Assembly: GCA_943323705.2 (NCBI GenBank) | Contig: CALPIT020000143.1 | Coordinates: 1-6,680, forward strand | Direction of reading: 5' to 3' | Length of the DNA: 6,680 bases | Source of the DNA: Streptomyces griseus | GTDB lineage: Bacteria; Bacteroidota; Bacteroidia; Chitinophagales; Chitinophagaceae | Shown: positions 1-5,650 of the stretch, piece after piece | Numbering within the stretch: the stretch's first letter is position 1 | Layout of the letters: each line of letters opens with the position of its first letter | Made by a program: the position numbers and the translations under genes | The notes under the pieces: model-generated | Databases searched by the model: none | Told to the model about the DNA's origin: nothing | Seen by the model: only the letters and a program-made list of their open reading frames with translations

Positions 1-605
1 GCATCATCCATTAAAATTCTTGGTGTATTGTTTCCTGCGACTTGTGTAATTTGCTTTAATCCATTGTGAAACCAATAGCGTCCATCCGGTGCCGTTATTT
101 TTCCATCAGTAACTTGTCTGCTCCAGCTTCTTACTGTTGAAGTACTAGTGTTTGTCCAAGTTATTGTGCCTTCTTTTTTATATCCCTTTACAAAATAATT
201 TTCAAATGTCATAACTGCCGTACTGCCTGTTAAACGGAATGAATCTGAAAGTTCAATGGTTATAATTCCGCTTCTTTCGATATTTGAATTGGGATTGGTA
301 CAACCACTTCCAAAATCCAGTGTGATTGTTTTTGGGAATGCTCCAGGAGAAACGGTTACGGTTGCACAACTTAATGTGCCATTATCAATTACAGGAGCTT
401 TATTTCCGGAAAGACCCTGACTTTCTGTTATTTCATCTAAAACATTATTCGCATCATCAGTAAGACTTTCGCTGATAGCTTGTTTACCTGTCAATTCAAA
501 AGTGGTTTCAATTTCTCCAGAAGGGGTGTTGTTTTTTTTACAAGAACTGAATCCAAGCATAATAATTCCAGAGATAATAGGAAGTAATAATTTTATTTTC
601 TGCAT
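1..605 (-). CDS. Uncharacterised lipoprotein, N-terminal part (partial at left edge)
   Basis: The minus-strand frame is open from an ATG at 605 to the window edge and gives 201 complete codons with no stop; the 3' end is missing. The N-terminus is a lipoprotein signal: basic MQKIK, a hydrophobic stretch at about residues 6-19, then FSSC with the lipidation cysteine at 22, followed by KKNN. The mature part is rich in Thr, Ser, Gly and Asn, suggesting a secreted beta-rich domain. It carries a DFGSGC motif at 97-102 and the phrase TFENYFVKGYKKEGT at about 133-146. I recall similar DFG-x-GC and 'FDNYFVNG-KVEGT' phrases in many Bacteroidota hypothetical lipoproteins, but know no function for them. 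Cys80 and Cys102 could form a disulphide. It is transcribed divergently from the deacetylase gene across a 65-bp gap. Coding status is well supported; the role is unknown. Confidence 0.85.
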   Translation of the reverse strand, partial: MQKIKLLLPIISGIIMLGFSSCKKNNTPSGEIETTFELTGKQAISESLTDDANNVLDEITESQGLSGNKAPVIDNGTLSCATVTVSPGAFPKTITLDFGSGCTNPNSNIERSGIITIELSDSFRLTGSTAVMTFENYFVKGYKKEGTITWTNTSTSTVRSWSRQVTDGKITAPDGRYWFHNGLKQITQVAGNNTPRILMDD

Positions 606-611
606 TATCTA

Positions 612-619
612 TATTTTTG
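612..619 (+). promoter_or_regulatory. Possible -7 box for the deacetylase-tatD-murF run
   Basis: TATTTTTG matches the Bacteroidota -7 consensus TAnnTTTG at every defined position and lies about 50 bp upstream of the probable TTG start at 671. No clear -33 TTG sits at the right distance; the region there is the start of the divergent lipoprotein gene. In AT-rich DNA such an 8-mer can occur by chance. Confidence 0.35.
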
Positions 620-670
620 TGTTTAGAGATTTGAAAATACCACATTCTGTTCATAAATAAAATCAATCTG

Positions 671-1306
671 TTGTTATATTTTGTTAAAACACCCAATTGG
701 CTTCGTTGGCTTTACAGCAGTTGTGTTTGGCATATAAAAACAACTGACCAAAAAATCTATCTCAGTTTTGATGATGGTCCACATCCTATAATCACAAATG
801 TTGTTTTAGATGAATTAAAAAAATACAATGCAAAAGCTACCTTTTTTTGCATTGGTGATAATGTTTCAAAATATCCTGAAGTGTATAAACGAATCATTGA
901 TGAAGGTCATGCTGTTGGCAATCACACGCACAATCATTTGAATGGATGGAAAACGGATGACAAAAAATATCTGGATAATATAGAGGCTGCAAAAAAATAC
1001 ATCGACAGTGATTTGTTTCGTCCGCCTTATGGAAGAATTACCCGTTTTCAATTGAGCCAGTTGAAAGCACCTCGATTCAAATTAACACCAATCATGTGGA
1101 CGGTTTTAAGTGGCGATTTTGACCCTTCTATTTCAAAGGAAACCTGCAGAGACCATGTGATTACAAATGCTACATCAGGCTCTATTGTTGTGTTTCATGA
1201 TAGTGAAAAGGCCAATGAAAGAATGAGTTTTGCATTACCTGAAGTGTTGAAATATTTTTCAGCGAAAGGATTTGTTTTTGAAAAGATAACCACTAACATT
1301 TTATAA
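671..1306 (+). CDS. Polysaccharide deacetylase family protein (NodB homology domain)
   Basis: This 211-residue protein is a carbohydrate esterase 4 (NodB-type) deacetylase, a family that removes N- or O-acetyl groups from chitin-like sugars, peptidoglycan or other polysaccharides using a bound metal. The motifs appear in order. SFDDGP at 32-37 has Asp34 as the expected catalytic base and Asp35 as a metal ligand. H85-T-H-N-H89 supplies the metal histidines. RPPYGR is at 117-122, the SGDFD region at 147-151, and FHDS at 175-178 holds the catalytic histidine His176. No signal peptide or membrane span is evident, so the protein is little more than the catalytic domain. The substrate cannot be read from sequence. 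The start is probably TTG at 671: an in-frame stop lies at 632-634, no ATG lies between, and the resulting YFVKTP N-terminus resembles what I recall of homologues. Its TAA directly abuts the ATG of the TatD gene, implying cotranscription and coupled translation. Confidence 0.9.
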   Translation: MLYFVKTPNWLRWLYSSCVWHIKTTDQKIYLSFDDGPHPIITNVVLDELKKYNAKATFFCIGDNVSKYPEVYKRIIDEGHAVGNHTHNHLNGWKTDDKKYLDNIEAAKKYIDSDLFRPPYGRITRFQLSQLKAPRFKLTPIMWTVLSGDFDPSISKETCRDHVITNATSGSIVVFHDSEKANERMSFALPEVLKYFSAKGFVFEKITTNIL

Positions 1307-2119
1307 ATGATCATAGATACACACGCACATCTTTATTTAGAAGAATTTGAAAAAGATATTGAATCGGTAATTGATCATTCAAAAGAAAATGGCGTTTCCA
1401 CAATTTATTTGCCAGCCATCAACAGTGAAACGCATGAAGCTATGGTTGCTTTGGGAAATCGTTATCCTTCCTATTGTAAACCGATGATTGGATTGCATCC
1501 CTGTTATGTAAAAGCAGATTATGAAAATGAATTGAAAATTGTTGATGATTATCTAGCTCGTTATCCATTTTCAGGAATAGGAGAATGTGGCTTGGATTTT
1601 TACTGGGATAAAACATTTGTGAAAGAACAGTACCTCGCGCTTGAATATCAAATTCATTTAGCCATAAATAATCAATTGCCCATCATATTACACACCCGAA
1701 ATGCGACTCAAGAAACCATTGACGTCATTCGTAGCAACAAGAATGATAATCTAAAAGGTATCTTTCATTGTTTCGGCGGAACTATTGAAGAAGCCCAACA
1801 GATTATTGAAATGGGATTTTATTTAGGCATAGGTGGTGTGGTGACCTATAAAAATGCAGGCTTGGATAAAGTGCTCGAGCATATAGATTTGAAGCATATT
1901 GTATTGGAAACAGATGCGCCCTATTTAACACCAGTTCCAAATCGTGGAAAACGAAATGAAACAGCCTATTTAAAAATCATTGCTGAAAAAATTGCAAGCA
2001 TTAAAAATTGTAGTTTTGAAGAGGTCGCCAAAATTACCAGTGACAATGCGAATATGATTTTTGGAAATAAGGTACAATTGTTTGTTGTTTGTTGTTTGTG
2101 GTTTGTGGTTTTAGTCTGA
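1307..2119 (+). CDS. TatD family metal-dependent hydrolase (C-terminus altered by repeat)
   Basis: This is a TIM-barrel metallohydrolase of the TatD/YcfH group, whose characterised members are DNases or exonucleases; some also act in D-amino-acyl or RNA quality control. The complete metal-ligand set is visible: His6-x-His8 (DTHAH), Glu93 in GECGLD, His129 in ILHTR, His154 in FHCFGG and Asp203 in ETDAPYLTP. The protein is expected to be cytoplasmic and has no signal peptide. The ATG at 1307 follows the deacetylase stop without a gap. Family members usually end shortly after the N-x-x-x-(I/L)F segment, here NANMIFGN at 247-254. This protein continues for 16 residues rich in Val, Phe, Cys and Leu (255-270) encoded by the left arm of a T/G-rich palindrome, so the tail looks accidental. 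The exact physiological substrate is unknown, and no precise symbol is assigned because several paralogues share these motifs. Confidence 0.93.
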   Translation: MIIDTHAHLYLEEFEKDIESVIDHSKENGVSTIYLPAINSETHEAMVALGNRYPSYCKPMIGLHPCYVKADYENELKIVDDYLARYPFSGIGECGLDFYWDKTFVKEQYLALEYQIHLAINNQLPIILHTRNATQETIDVIRSNKNDNLKGIFHCFGGTIEEAQQIIEMGFYLGIGGVVTYKNAGLDKVLEHIDLKHIVLETDAPYLTPVPNRGKRNETAYLKIIAEKIASIKNCSFEEVAKITSDNANMIFGNKVQLFVVCCLWFVVLV

Positions 2120-2150
2120 ACAATAAACAACAAACAATAAACAACAAACA
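2079..2150 (+). repeat. Large T/G-rich inverted repeat across the tatD-murF junction
   Basis: The arms 2079-2108 and 2121-2150 are 30 bp each and pair at 26 positions. Of the other four, two become G-U pairs in plus-strand RNA and two are G-A mismatches. The 12-nt loop 2109-2120 contains the tatD stop codon. The arms are low-complexity, built from TTGTTTGT/ACAAACAA-like units. The hairpin lacks a T-tract on its 3' side, so it is not a standard terminator. The right arm ends 8 nt before the murF ATG. I recall very similar low-complexity TTGTTTATTG units scattered through Bacteroidota genomes, often overrunning gene ends; that recall is not verified here. Confidence 0.85.
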
Positions 2151-2158
2151 TAATAAAC

Positions 2159-3445
2159 ATGAAAATAATCAACGAACTCTACCAAATCTACCTCCAACAT
2201 CCATCCATACAAACGGATACGCGTAGACTAAAACAAGGCGATATCTTTTTTGCTCTTAAAGGAGATAATTTTAACGGGAATGAATATGCTCATGCCGCAT
2301 TAGAAAAAGGGGCTTCCTACTGCGTGGTTGATGAGCTGATAGGGGCTGAGGACAATCGATTACTAACAGTAGACAATGTACTTGAGACCTTACAGGCATT
2401 GGCTAAAAAACATCGCGAGCAGTTTGATATTCCTTTTATTGCCATAACCGGAAGTAATGGAAAAACAACAACCAAAGAATTGATTCATGCGGTATTGTCA
2501 ACTACTTTCAAGACCTACACTACAGAAGGAAATCTAAATAATCATATCGGCATTCCACTTACCATTCTAAAAATAAAACCGGATGCTGAAATGGCGGTGA
2601 TTGAAATGGGCGCCAACCATCAGAAAGAGATTGAAGGTTACTGCAAATATGCTATGCCTACTCATGGTTTAATTACCAATTGTGGTAAAGCTCACTTGGA
2701 AGGCTTTGGTGGTGAAGCAGGTGTGAGAAAAGGAAAAGGTGAATTGTTTGATTATTTGAAATTTGTCCATGGTAAAATATTCATTTATAACGACTACGAT
2801 TACCTGCTGGAAATGAGCAATAGTTCAAAATCAATAATCAGCTATGGTTCTGAAAATAAGAATGCTGATTTAGTTGGTGTTATCAAAAACGATGAACAAT
2901 TTTTGGAAGTTAGCATCACAAAAGGTGCATCAATTAATTGTATCAAAACACAATTGGTTGGTGGATATAACTTGCCGAATGTATTGGCGGCAGTTTGTAT
3001 CGGCAAAACATTTGGCGTTGCTGATGGCAGCATCATAGATGCGTTAGAATCTTATGTTCCATCAAATAGTCGTTCCCAGTTGTTAAAAAAAGACAGTAAC
3101 ACAATTATTCTTGATGCTTATAATGCCAATCCATCCAGTATGAAATTGGCTATTGAAAATTTCGCTAAAATGCCCGGAGACAATAAAATATTGATGCTTG
3201 GTGGCATGATGGAATTAGGAGAGGAGAGCCATCAGGAGCATATAAATATTGTTTCTCTGATTAAGCAATATAATTGGAAACAGGTAGTATTGGTTGGTGA
3301 GCAATTTTCGTCAATTCATGAATCTTTCAATTATTTTAAAACTTCTTCAGCAGCAAGAGATTGGTTTGTTGCACAACAATTTTCTGATGCTGCAATTCTG
3401 ATAAAAGGCTCTCGCAGTATGCAAATGGAAAAGGTGTTAGATTGA
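2159..3445 (+). CDS. murF: UDP-N-acetylmuramoyl-tripeptide--D-alanyl-D-alanine ligase (MurF)
   Basis: MurF uses ATP to join D-Ala-D-Ala to UDP-MurNAc-tripeptide, the last cytoplasmic step of peptidoglycan precursor synthesis. The 428-residue length is near the lower end for the family but appears complete. An N-terminal substrate-binding domain contains DTRRLKQGDIFFAL at 20-33. The central ATPase domain has the Mur P-loop ITGSNGKTTT at 96-105, TEGNLNNHIGIPLT at 122-135 and EMGAN at 149-153. A KGKGELF segment at 191-197 corresponds to the family's carbamylated-lysine region. The C-terminal domain has DAYNANPSSM at 319-328, LGGMMELG at 347-354 and ILIKGSRSMQME at 413-424. The ATG at 2159 fits the expected N-terminus, and there is no Shine-Dalgarno sequence, as is common in Bacteroidota. 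It is 39 nt downstream of tatD on the same strand, with a palindrome in the gap, so it is probably the third gene of the operon unless the hairpin limits read-through. Confidence 0.96.
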   Translation: MKIINELYQIYLQHPSIQTDTRRLKQGDIFFALKGDNFNGNEYAHAALEKGASYCVVDELIGAEDNRLLTVDNVLETLQALAKKHREQFDIPFIAITGSNGKTTTKELIHAVLSTTFKTYTTEGNLNNHIGIPLTILKIKPDAEMAVIEMGANHQKEIEGYCKYAMPTHGLITNCGKAHLEGFGGEAGVRKGKGELFDYLKFVHGKIFIYNDYDYLLEMSNSSKSIISYGSENKNADLVGVIKNDEQFLEVSITKGASINCIKTQLVGGYNLPNVLAAVCIGKTFGVADGSIIDALESYVPSNSRSQLLKKDSNTIILDAYNANPSSMKLAIENFAKMPGDNKILMLGGMMELGEESHQEHINIVSLIKQYNWKQVVLVGEQFSSIHESFNYFKTSSAARDWFVAQQFSDAAILIKGSRSMQMEKVLD

Positions 3446-3469
3446 TTTTTAATTCAGAGTTATAGCACG

Positions 3470-3477
3470 TACATTTG
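3470..3477 (+). promoter_or_regulatory. Probable -7 box of the tRNA-Ser promoter
   Basis: TACATTTG matches the Bacteroidota -7 consensus TAnnTTTG exactly and lies 14 bp upstream of the first tRNA-Ser-like sequence, the spacing expected for a stable-RNA promoter. The -33 region offers only a T-run (3446-3450) just after the murF stop, with no TTG at the preferred distance. No comparable box precedes the intact tRNA, so this is probably the promoter for it as well. Confidence 0.5.
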
Positions 3478-3483
3478 CTACCC

Positions 3484-3520
3484 AATAAAACGGAGACGTG
3501 TCCGAGTGGCTGAAGGAGCA
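3484..3520 (+). repeat. Direct repeat, copy 1 (5' part of tRNA-Ser plus flank)
   Basis: These 37 bases, starting AATAAAAC and ending GGAGCA, are identical to 3573-3609. The duplicated stretch includes 8 bp of 5' flank, the 5' acceptor strand and the whole D arm of tRNA-Ser. A further shared 10-mer, GAAAGTGTGT, follows at 3537-3546 and 3616-3625 with a different offset (79 rather than 89 bp), so an extra 10 bp separates the two matches in this copy. Confidence 0.95.
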
Positions 3521-3550
3521 TCCCTAGACCTCGGGAGAAAGTGTGTGTTA
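3492..3550 (+). pseudogene. Truncated tRNA-Ser copy (5' half only)
   Basis: The sequence opens with the same acceptor strand (GGAGACG) and D arm as the intact tRNA-Ser downstream, then diverges at the anticodon arm. The segment 3521-3536 replaces the normal anticodon stem and loop, after which GAAAGTGTGTGT resembles the 3' side of the tRNA-Ser anticodon arm again. No variable arm, no TTCGAAT T-loop and no CGTCTCC closing strand follow, so no tRNA can fold. It is best read as a degenerate partial duplication. It lies between the probable promoter and the intact gene, so it should be transcribed as a leader that RNase P cleavage removes. The 3' limit is approximate. Confidence 0.75.
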
Positions 3551-3572
3551 AAATAGTTCTTGTGGAAATTTA

Positions 3573-3609
3573 AATAAAACGGAGACGTGTCCGAGTGGCT
3601 GAAGGAGCA
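3573..3609 (+). repeat. Direct repeat, copy 2 (inside the intact tRNA-Ser region)
   Basis: This is identical over 37 bases to 3484-3520, offset by 89 bp. It covers the last 8 bp before the tRNA and the first 29 bases of the functional tRNA-Ser. Confidence 0.95.
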
Positions 3610-3667
3610 CGCCTGGAAAGTGTGTATACGGGAAACTGTATCGCGAGTTCGAATCTCGCCGTCTCCG
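3581..3667 (+). tRNA. tRNA-Ser (anticodon GGA)
   Basis: An 87-nt class II tRNA folds fully. The acceptor stem pairs GGAGACG (3581-3587) with CGTCTCC (3660-3666), with G3667 as the discriminator base that serine tRNAs require. The anticodon stem is CACGC/GTGTG around the loop CTGGAAA, giving anticodon GGA, which reads UCC and UCU. A long variable arm (ATAC...GTAT) and a T arm GCGAG-TTCGAAT-CTCGC complete it. CCA is not encoded (GCATC follows), so it is added after transcription. A strong terminator follows immediately. Confidence 0.97.
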
Positions 3668-3671
3668 CATC

Positions 3672-3707
3672 AAAAGGATGTTTCATGATAATGAGCATCC
3701 TTTTTTT
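3672..3707 (+). terminator. Rho-independent terminator of tRNA-Ser
   Basis: AAAAGGATG (3672-3680) pairs with CATCCTTTT (3696-3704). The stem continues past a small internal bulge as TCAT/ATGA capped by a GATA tetraloop. The T-run 3701-3707 follows at once. It sits 4 nt after the tRNA's last base. Confidence 0.9.
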
Positions 3708-3719
3708 ATAGGATATTTG

Positions 3720-3750
3720 CCACCAAGGCGCTAAGGCACAAAGCCTCACA
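3720..3750. repeat. Fragment resembling the dispersed GGCGCTAAGGCACAAAG repeat
   Basis: The stretch CACCAAGGCGCTAAGGCACA, followed by AAGCCTCACAAAG, closely resembles a sequence I recall as scattered in many bacterial genomes (on the other strand CTTTGTGCCTTAGCGCCTTGG). Only one copy is in this window, so its repeat status rests on recall. Confidence 0.45.
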
Positions 3751-3755
3751 AAGGA

Positions 3756-3810
3756 TTATCCAGCCTATCCATTTCATTTTTACGCAACGTCCCTTACAGG
3801 AGACATTGCT
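3756..3810. repeat. 55-bp direct repeat, copy 1, with internal hairpin
   Basis: This is identical to 3838-3892 except for one base (A3796 versus G3878). Within it GCAACGTC (3784-3791) pairs with GACATTGC (3802-3809), with one C-A mismatch that becomes a G-U pair in minus-strand RNA. Two more C-G pairs follow past a bulged A, around a 5-nt loop. The single difference between the copies lies in that loop. A partial echo of the repeat start, ATCCAGCTTATC, occurs at 3821-3832. Confidence 0.95.
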
Positions 3811-3837
3811 GAGAAGTTGTATCCAGCTTATCTATCT

Positions 3838-3892
3838 TTATCCAGCCTATCCATTTCATTTTTACGCAACGTCCCTTGCAGGAGACATTGCT
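3838..3892. repeat. 55-bp direct repeat, copy 2, with internal hairpin
   Basis: This copy is offset by 82 bp from the first, with 54 of 55 bases the same and the hairpin stem bases fully conserved (loop TTGCA rather than TTACA). It suggests a short tandem array with 27-bp spacing, or two insertions of the same small element. Confidence 0.95.
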
Positions 3893-3950
3893 AATAAGTA
3901 AAATCCCAATCCACAATTCCCAAATACATCATTACATAAATTTCCGTGGT

Positions 3951-3985
3951 AAAAAAAAACCTCCCATTCGGGAGGTCTCTTTTTA
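3951..3985 (-). terminator. Terminator of gldJ, probably bidirectional
   Basis: ACCTCCC (3959-3965) pairs perfectly with GGGAGGT (3970-3976) around ATTC. On the minus strand a run of nine T (complement of A 3951-3959) follows the stem, the classic form for terminating gldJ, whose stop codon is about 20 nt before the stem. On the plus strand CTCTTTTTATT follows, so it may also stop transcription arriving from the tRNA side. Confidence 0.9.
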
Positions 3986-3996
3986 TTAAAGCGATT

Positions 3997-5556
3997 TTAT
4001 TTTTTACGTTTGTTTTGTTTGCGTTTACCGAAGATGTTACCTTCTTTAAAGCCAGGTCCTTCTGGAGGTCCTAAATAGCTTTGAGCACAACGGAAACCTA
4101 CAGTTGAAGAACCTTGATCTTCCTGCATGAAGCGACGAGAACCAGGTGACAACCAATAAGCTCTGTCATTCCAGCTACCACCTTTGATAACTCTTGATTT
4201 ATCGTTTACCAAAGTAGTAACTCCATATTGATATGAAGCTGAACTTGCAGAGTCACCATCTAAATAATTGATAACATTATTACGTTGGTAGTTAGTTCTG
4301 TTTTTAACTTCTTCATCAGAGATATCAACTTTTTTCAAATGACCTAAACTGTCTCTTTCAAATTCGCCGCTGCTGTTTTTGAAATTTTTCTGAAATCTGT
4401 TACCACGGAAATAGTTGAAATCCTGACCATCAGAAGGTGTCATTGGTCTGTAAACGTCACCAACCCACTCACTCACGTTACCACTCATGTTATATAAACC
4501 AAATGCATTTGGATAGAAAGCTTTGATTGGACCTGGAATAGCAGCACGATCATTCAAACCGCCAGAAACTCCCATGTTATCACCACTTTGACGTTTGAAG
4601 TTGGCCATAAACTTACCTTGCCAAGTACCATGACGATTATCTCTCAAGCCGTTTACGTTTTTACTCCAAGAATAAATTTGTTGGTTAGAACGTAATTCTT
4701 CTCCACTTTTATTTTCGCTTTTACGAGGAGAAGGGTTTTGAGCAATCAAACCATAAGCTGCATATTCCCACTCTGCTTCTGTTGGTAAACGATATCCCAT
4801 ATTAAGGATACCATCTTCCATTTTTACCGTAGCCCTTGGTTTGTTATTGATATCTTTTAATTCAGATTTTTTAGGTTTAGATCTTCCTTGAATCATATCA
4901 GGATTCAACAAATAAGCTTCAGTATTGAAAGAACCATCAGCGCCACCGCCTTTCATTTCTTTCTTGGCAGCATCTTTTTTCAAATAACCTTTTTTCATGA
5001 GGTTAAATTCATTTACACGATCTGTTCTCCAAATACAGAAATCATGTGCTTGTTGCCAGTTAACACCAACTACAGGATAGTAGTTGTAAGATGGGTACCG
5101 GAAATAATATTCAACGTATGGTTCGTTGTAAGCCAACTCTTCTCTCCAGCATAAAGTATCTGGAAGAACCTTTGCCATTACAGTTGTATCACCACTGAAA
5201 GTATTTTCAATCCAATACAGATATTCTCTGTAGTGAACGTTAGCTACTTCTGTTTCATCAATAAAGAAAGAAGGTACAGTAACCCTGCGAGGAACGTTAT
5301 TCCAATCGCCCATTACATCTTCTTCTTTAGCTCCCATTACAAAAGATCCACCTTGTACGAATACAAGACCAGGTCCGGCATTTGGGTATTTTACTTTAGA
5401 TACATGGAAATTTCCCATGTTCTTATCATCGTAACTCCATCCGGTTACGCTTGATTTTTCCTTTTTCTTGCCGAAAATACCGCAAGAGCTCAGTGATAGA
5501 GCTGACAATCCTAAGATTAAAAGAGATTTGAAAGACAAAGTTTTTTGCATGTGCAT
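3997..5556 (-). CDS. gldJ: Gliding motility / type IX secretion lipoprotein GldJ
   Basis: GldJ is an outer-membrane lipoprotein of the gliding machinery, required for motility and for stability of the related ring lipoprotein GldK of the type IX secretion system. The 519-residue protein begins with a lipoprotein signal ending LSSC (Cys25). A formylglycine-generating-enzyme/SUMF1-like fold then spans about 61-495: GPGLVFVQGGSFVMG (61-75), DETEVANVHYREYL (100-113), PVVGVNW (161-167), YRLPTEAEWEYAA (255-267), GLYNMSGNVSEWVGD (353-367), GGSWNDRAYW (459-468) and VGFRC (486-490). The segment VMGDWNNVPRRVTVPSF (81-97) is what separates GldJ from GldK in my recall. The cysteine pair of true formylglycine-generating enzymes near GGS(W/Y) is missing (Asp464 and Leu469 stand there), so a structural role is expected. 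It ends in a basic tail, KRKQNKRKK. A second in-frame ATG (Met3, 5550) is an equally good start. It is convergent with murF and divergent from porV. Confidence 0.88.
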   Translation of the reverse strand: MHMQKTLSFKSLLILGLSALSLSSCGIFGKKKEKSSVTGWSYDDKNMGNFHVSKVKYPNAGPGLVFVQGGSFVMGAKEEDVMGDWNNVPRRVTVPSFFIDETEVANVHYREYLYWIENTFSGDTTVMAKVLPDTLCWREELAYNEPYVEYYFRYPSYNYYPVVGVNWQQAHDFCIWRTDRVNEFNLMKKGYLKKDAAKKEMKGGGADGSFNTEAYLLNPDMIQGRSKPKKSELKDINNKPRATVKMEDGILNMGYRLPTEAEWEYAAYGLIAQNPSPRKSENKSGEELRSNQQIYSWSKNVNGLRDNRHGTWQGKFMANFKRQSGDNMGVSGGLNDRAAIPGPIKAFYPNAFGLYNMSGNVSEWVGDVYRPMTPSDGQDFNYFRGNRFQKNFKNSSGEFERDSLGHLKKVDISDEEVKNRTNYQRNNVINYLDGDSASSASYQYGVTTLVNDKSRVIKGGSWNDRAYWLSPGSRRFMQEDQGSSTVGFRCAQSYLGPPEGPGFKEGNIFGKRKQNKRKK

Positions 5557-5622
5557 TCGTTTTGCAAATTGGTTAACGAAGGGTTTTCTTTTTTATTGTA
5601 TTGGTTTGGGTTACAACGGGTG

Positions 5623-5650
5623 CGAATATATCAACTTTAATTGATTCCAA
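5623..5650 (-). promoter_or_regulatory. Probable gldJ promoter
   Basis: Read on the minus strand, TTG (5650-5648, within TTTTGG) is followed after 17 bases by TATATTCG (5630-5623), one mismatch from the Bacteroidota -7 consensus TAnnTTTG. Transcription would begin near 5616, giving a leader of about 60 nt before the gldJ ATG. Confidence 0.55.

Larger units (their letters stand above)
3668..3996. other. Gene-free convergent intergenic region
   Basis: These 329 bases separate the plus-strand tRNA-Ser from the minus-strand gldJ. I see no credible gene. In order it holds the tRNA terminator (3672-3707), a fragment of a GGCGCTAAGG-type repeat (about 3720-3750), two 55-bp direct repeats with an internal hairpin (3756-3810 and 3838-3892), unremarkable AT-rich sequence to about 3950, and the gldJ terminator (3951-3985). 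Confidence 0.8.

Noticed and set aside
866..1051. Minus-strand open frame of 61 codons inside the deacetylase gene
   Set aside because: It is antisense to conserved catalytic motifs (HTHNH and RPPYGR) and has no recognisable protein character.
2079..2150. Rho-independent terminator between tatD and murF
   Set aside because: The stem is AT-rich and low-complexity, no T-run follows it, and murF starts almost immediately, so efficient termination there is unlikely.
1966..2172. Minus-strand open frame of 68 codons over the tatD end
   Set aside because: Its central part is a translation of the low-complexity palindrome, giving Thr/Asn/Gln/Lys runs, and the rest is antisense to conserved TatD sequence.
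3492..3667. A single serine tRNA gene interrupted by an intron
   Set aside because: The first copy repeats the 5' half rather than continuing into a 3' half, and the second copy is a complete tRNA by itself.
3756..3892. CRISPR array
   Set aside because: There are only two 55-bp copies with a 27-bp gap, the gap carries a partial echo of the repeat, and no cas genes are present.
4888..5454. Plus-strand open frames inside gldJ (4888-5154 and 5233-5454)
   Set aside because: They are antisense to the well-supported gldJ coding sequence and show no domain or signal.
3997..5556. Sulfatase-activating formylglycine-generating enzyme
   Set aside because: The catalytic cysteine positions are occupied by Asp and Leu, and the overall sequence follows GldJ.
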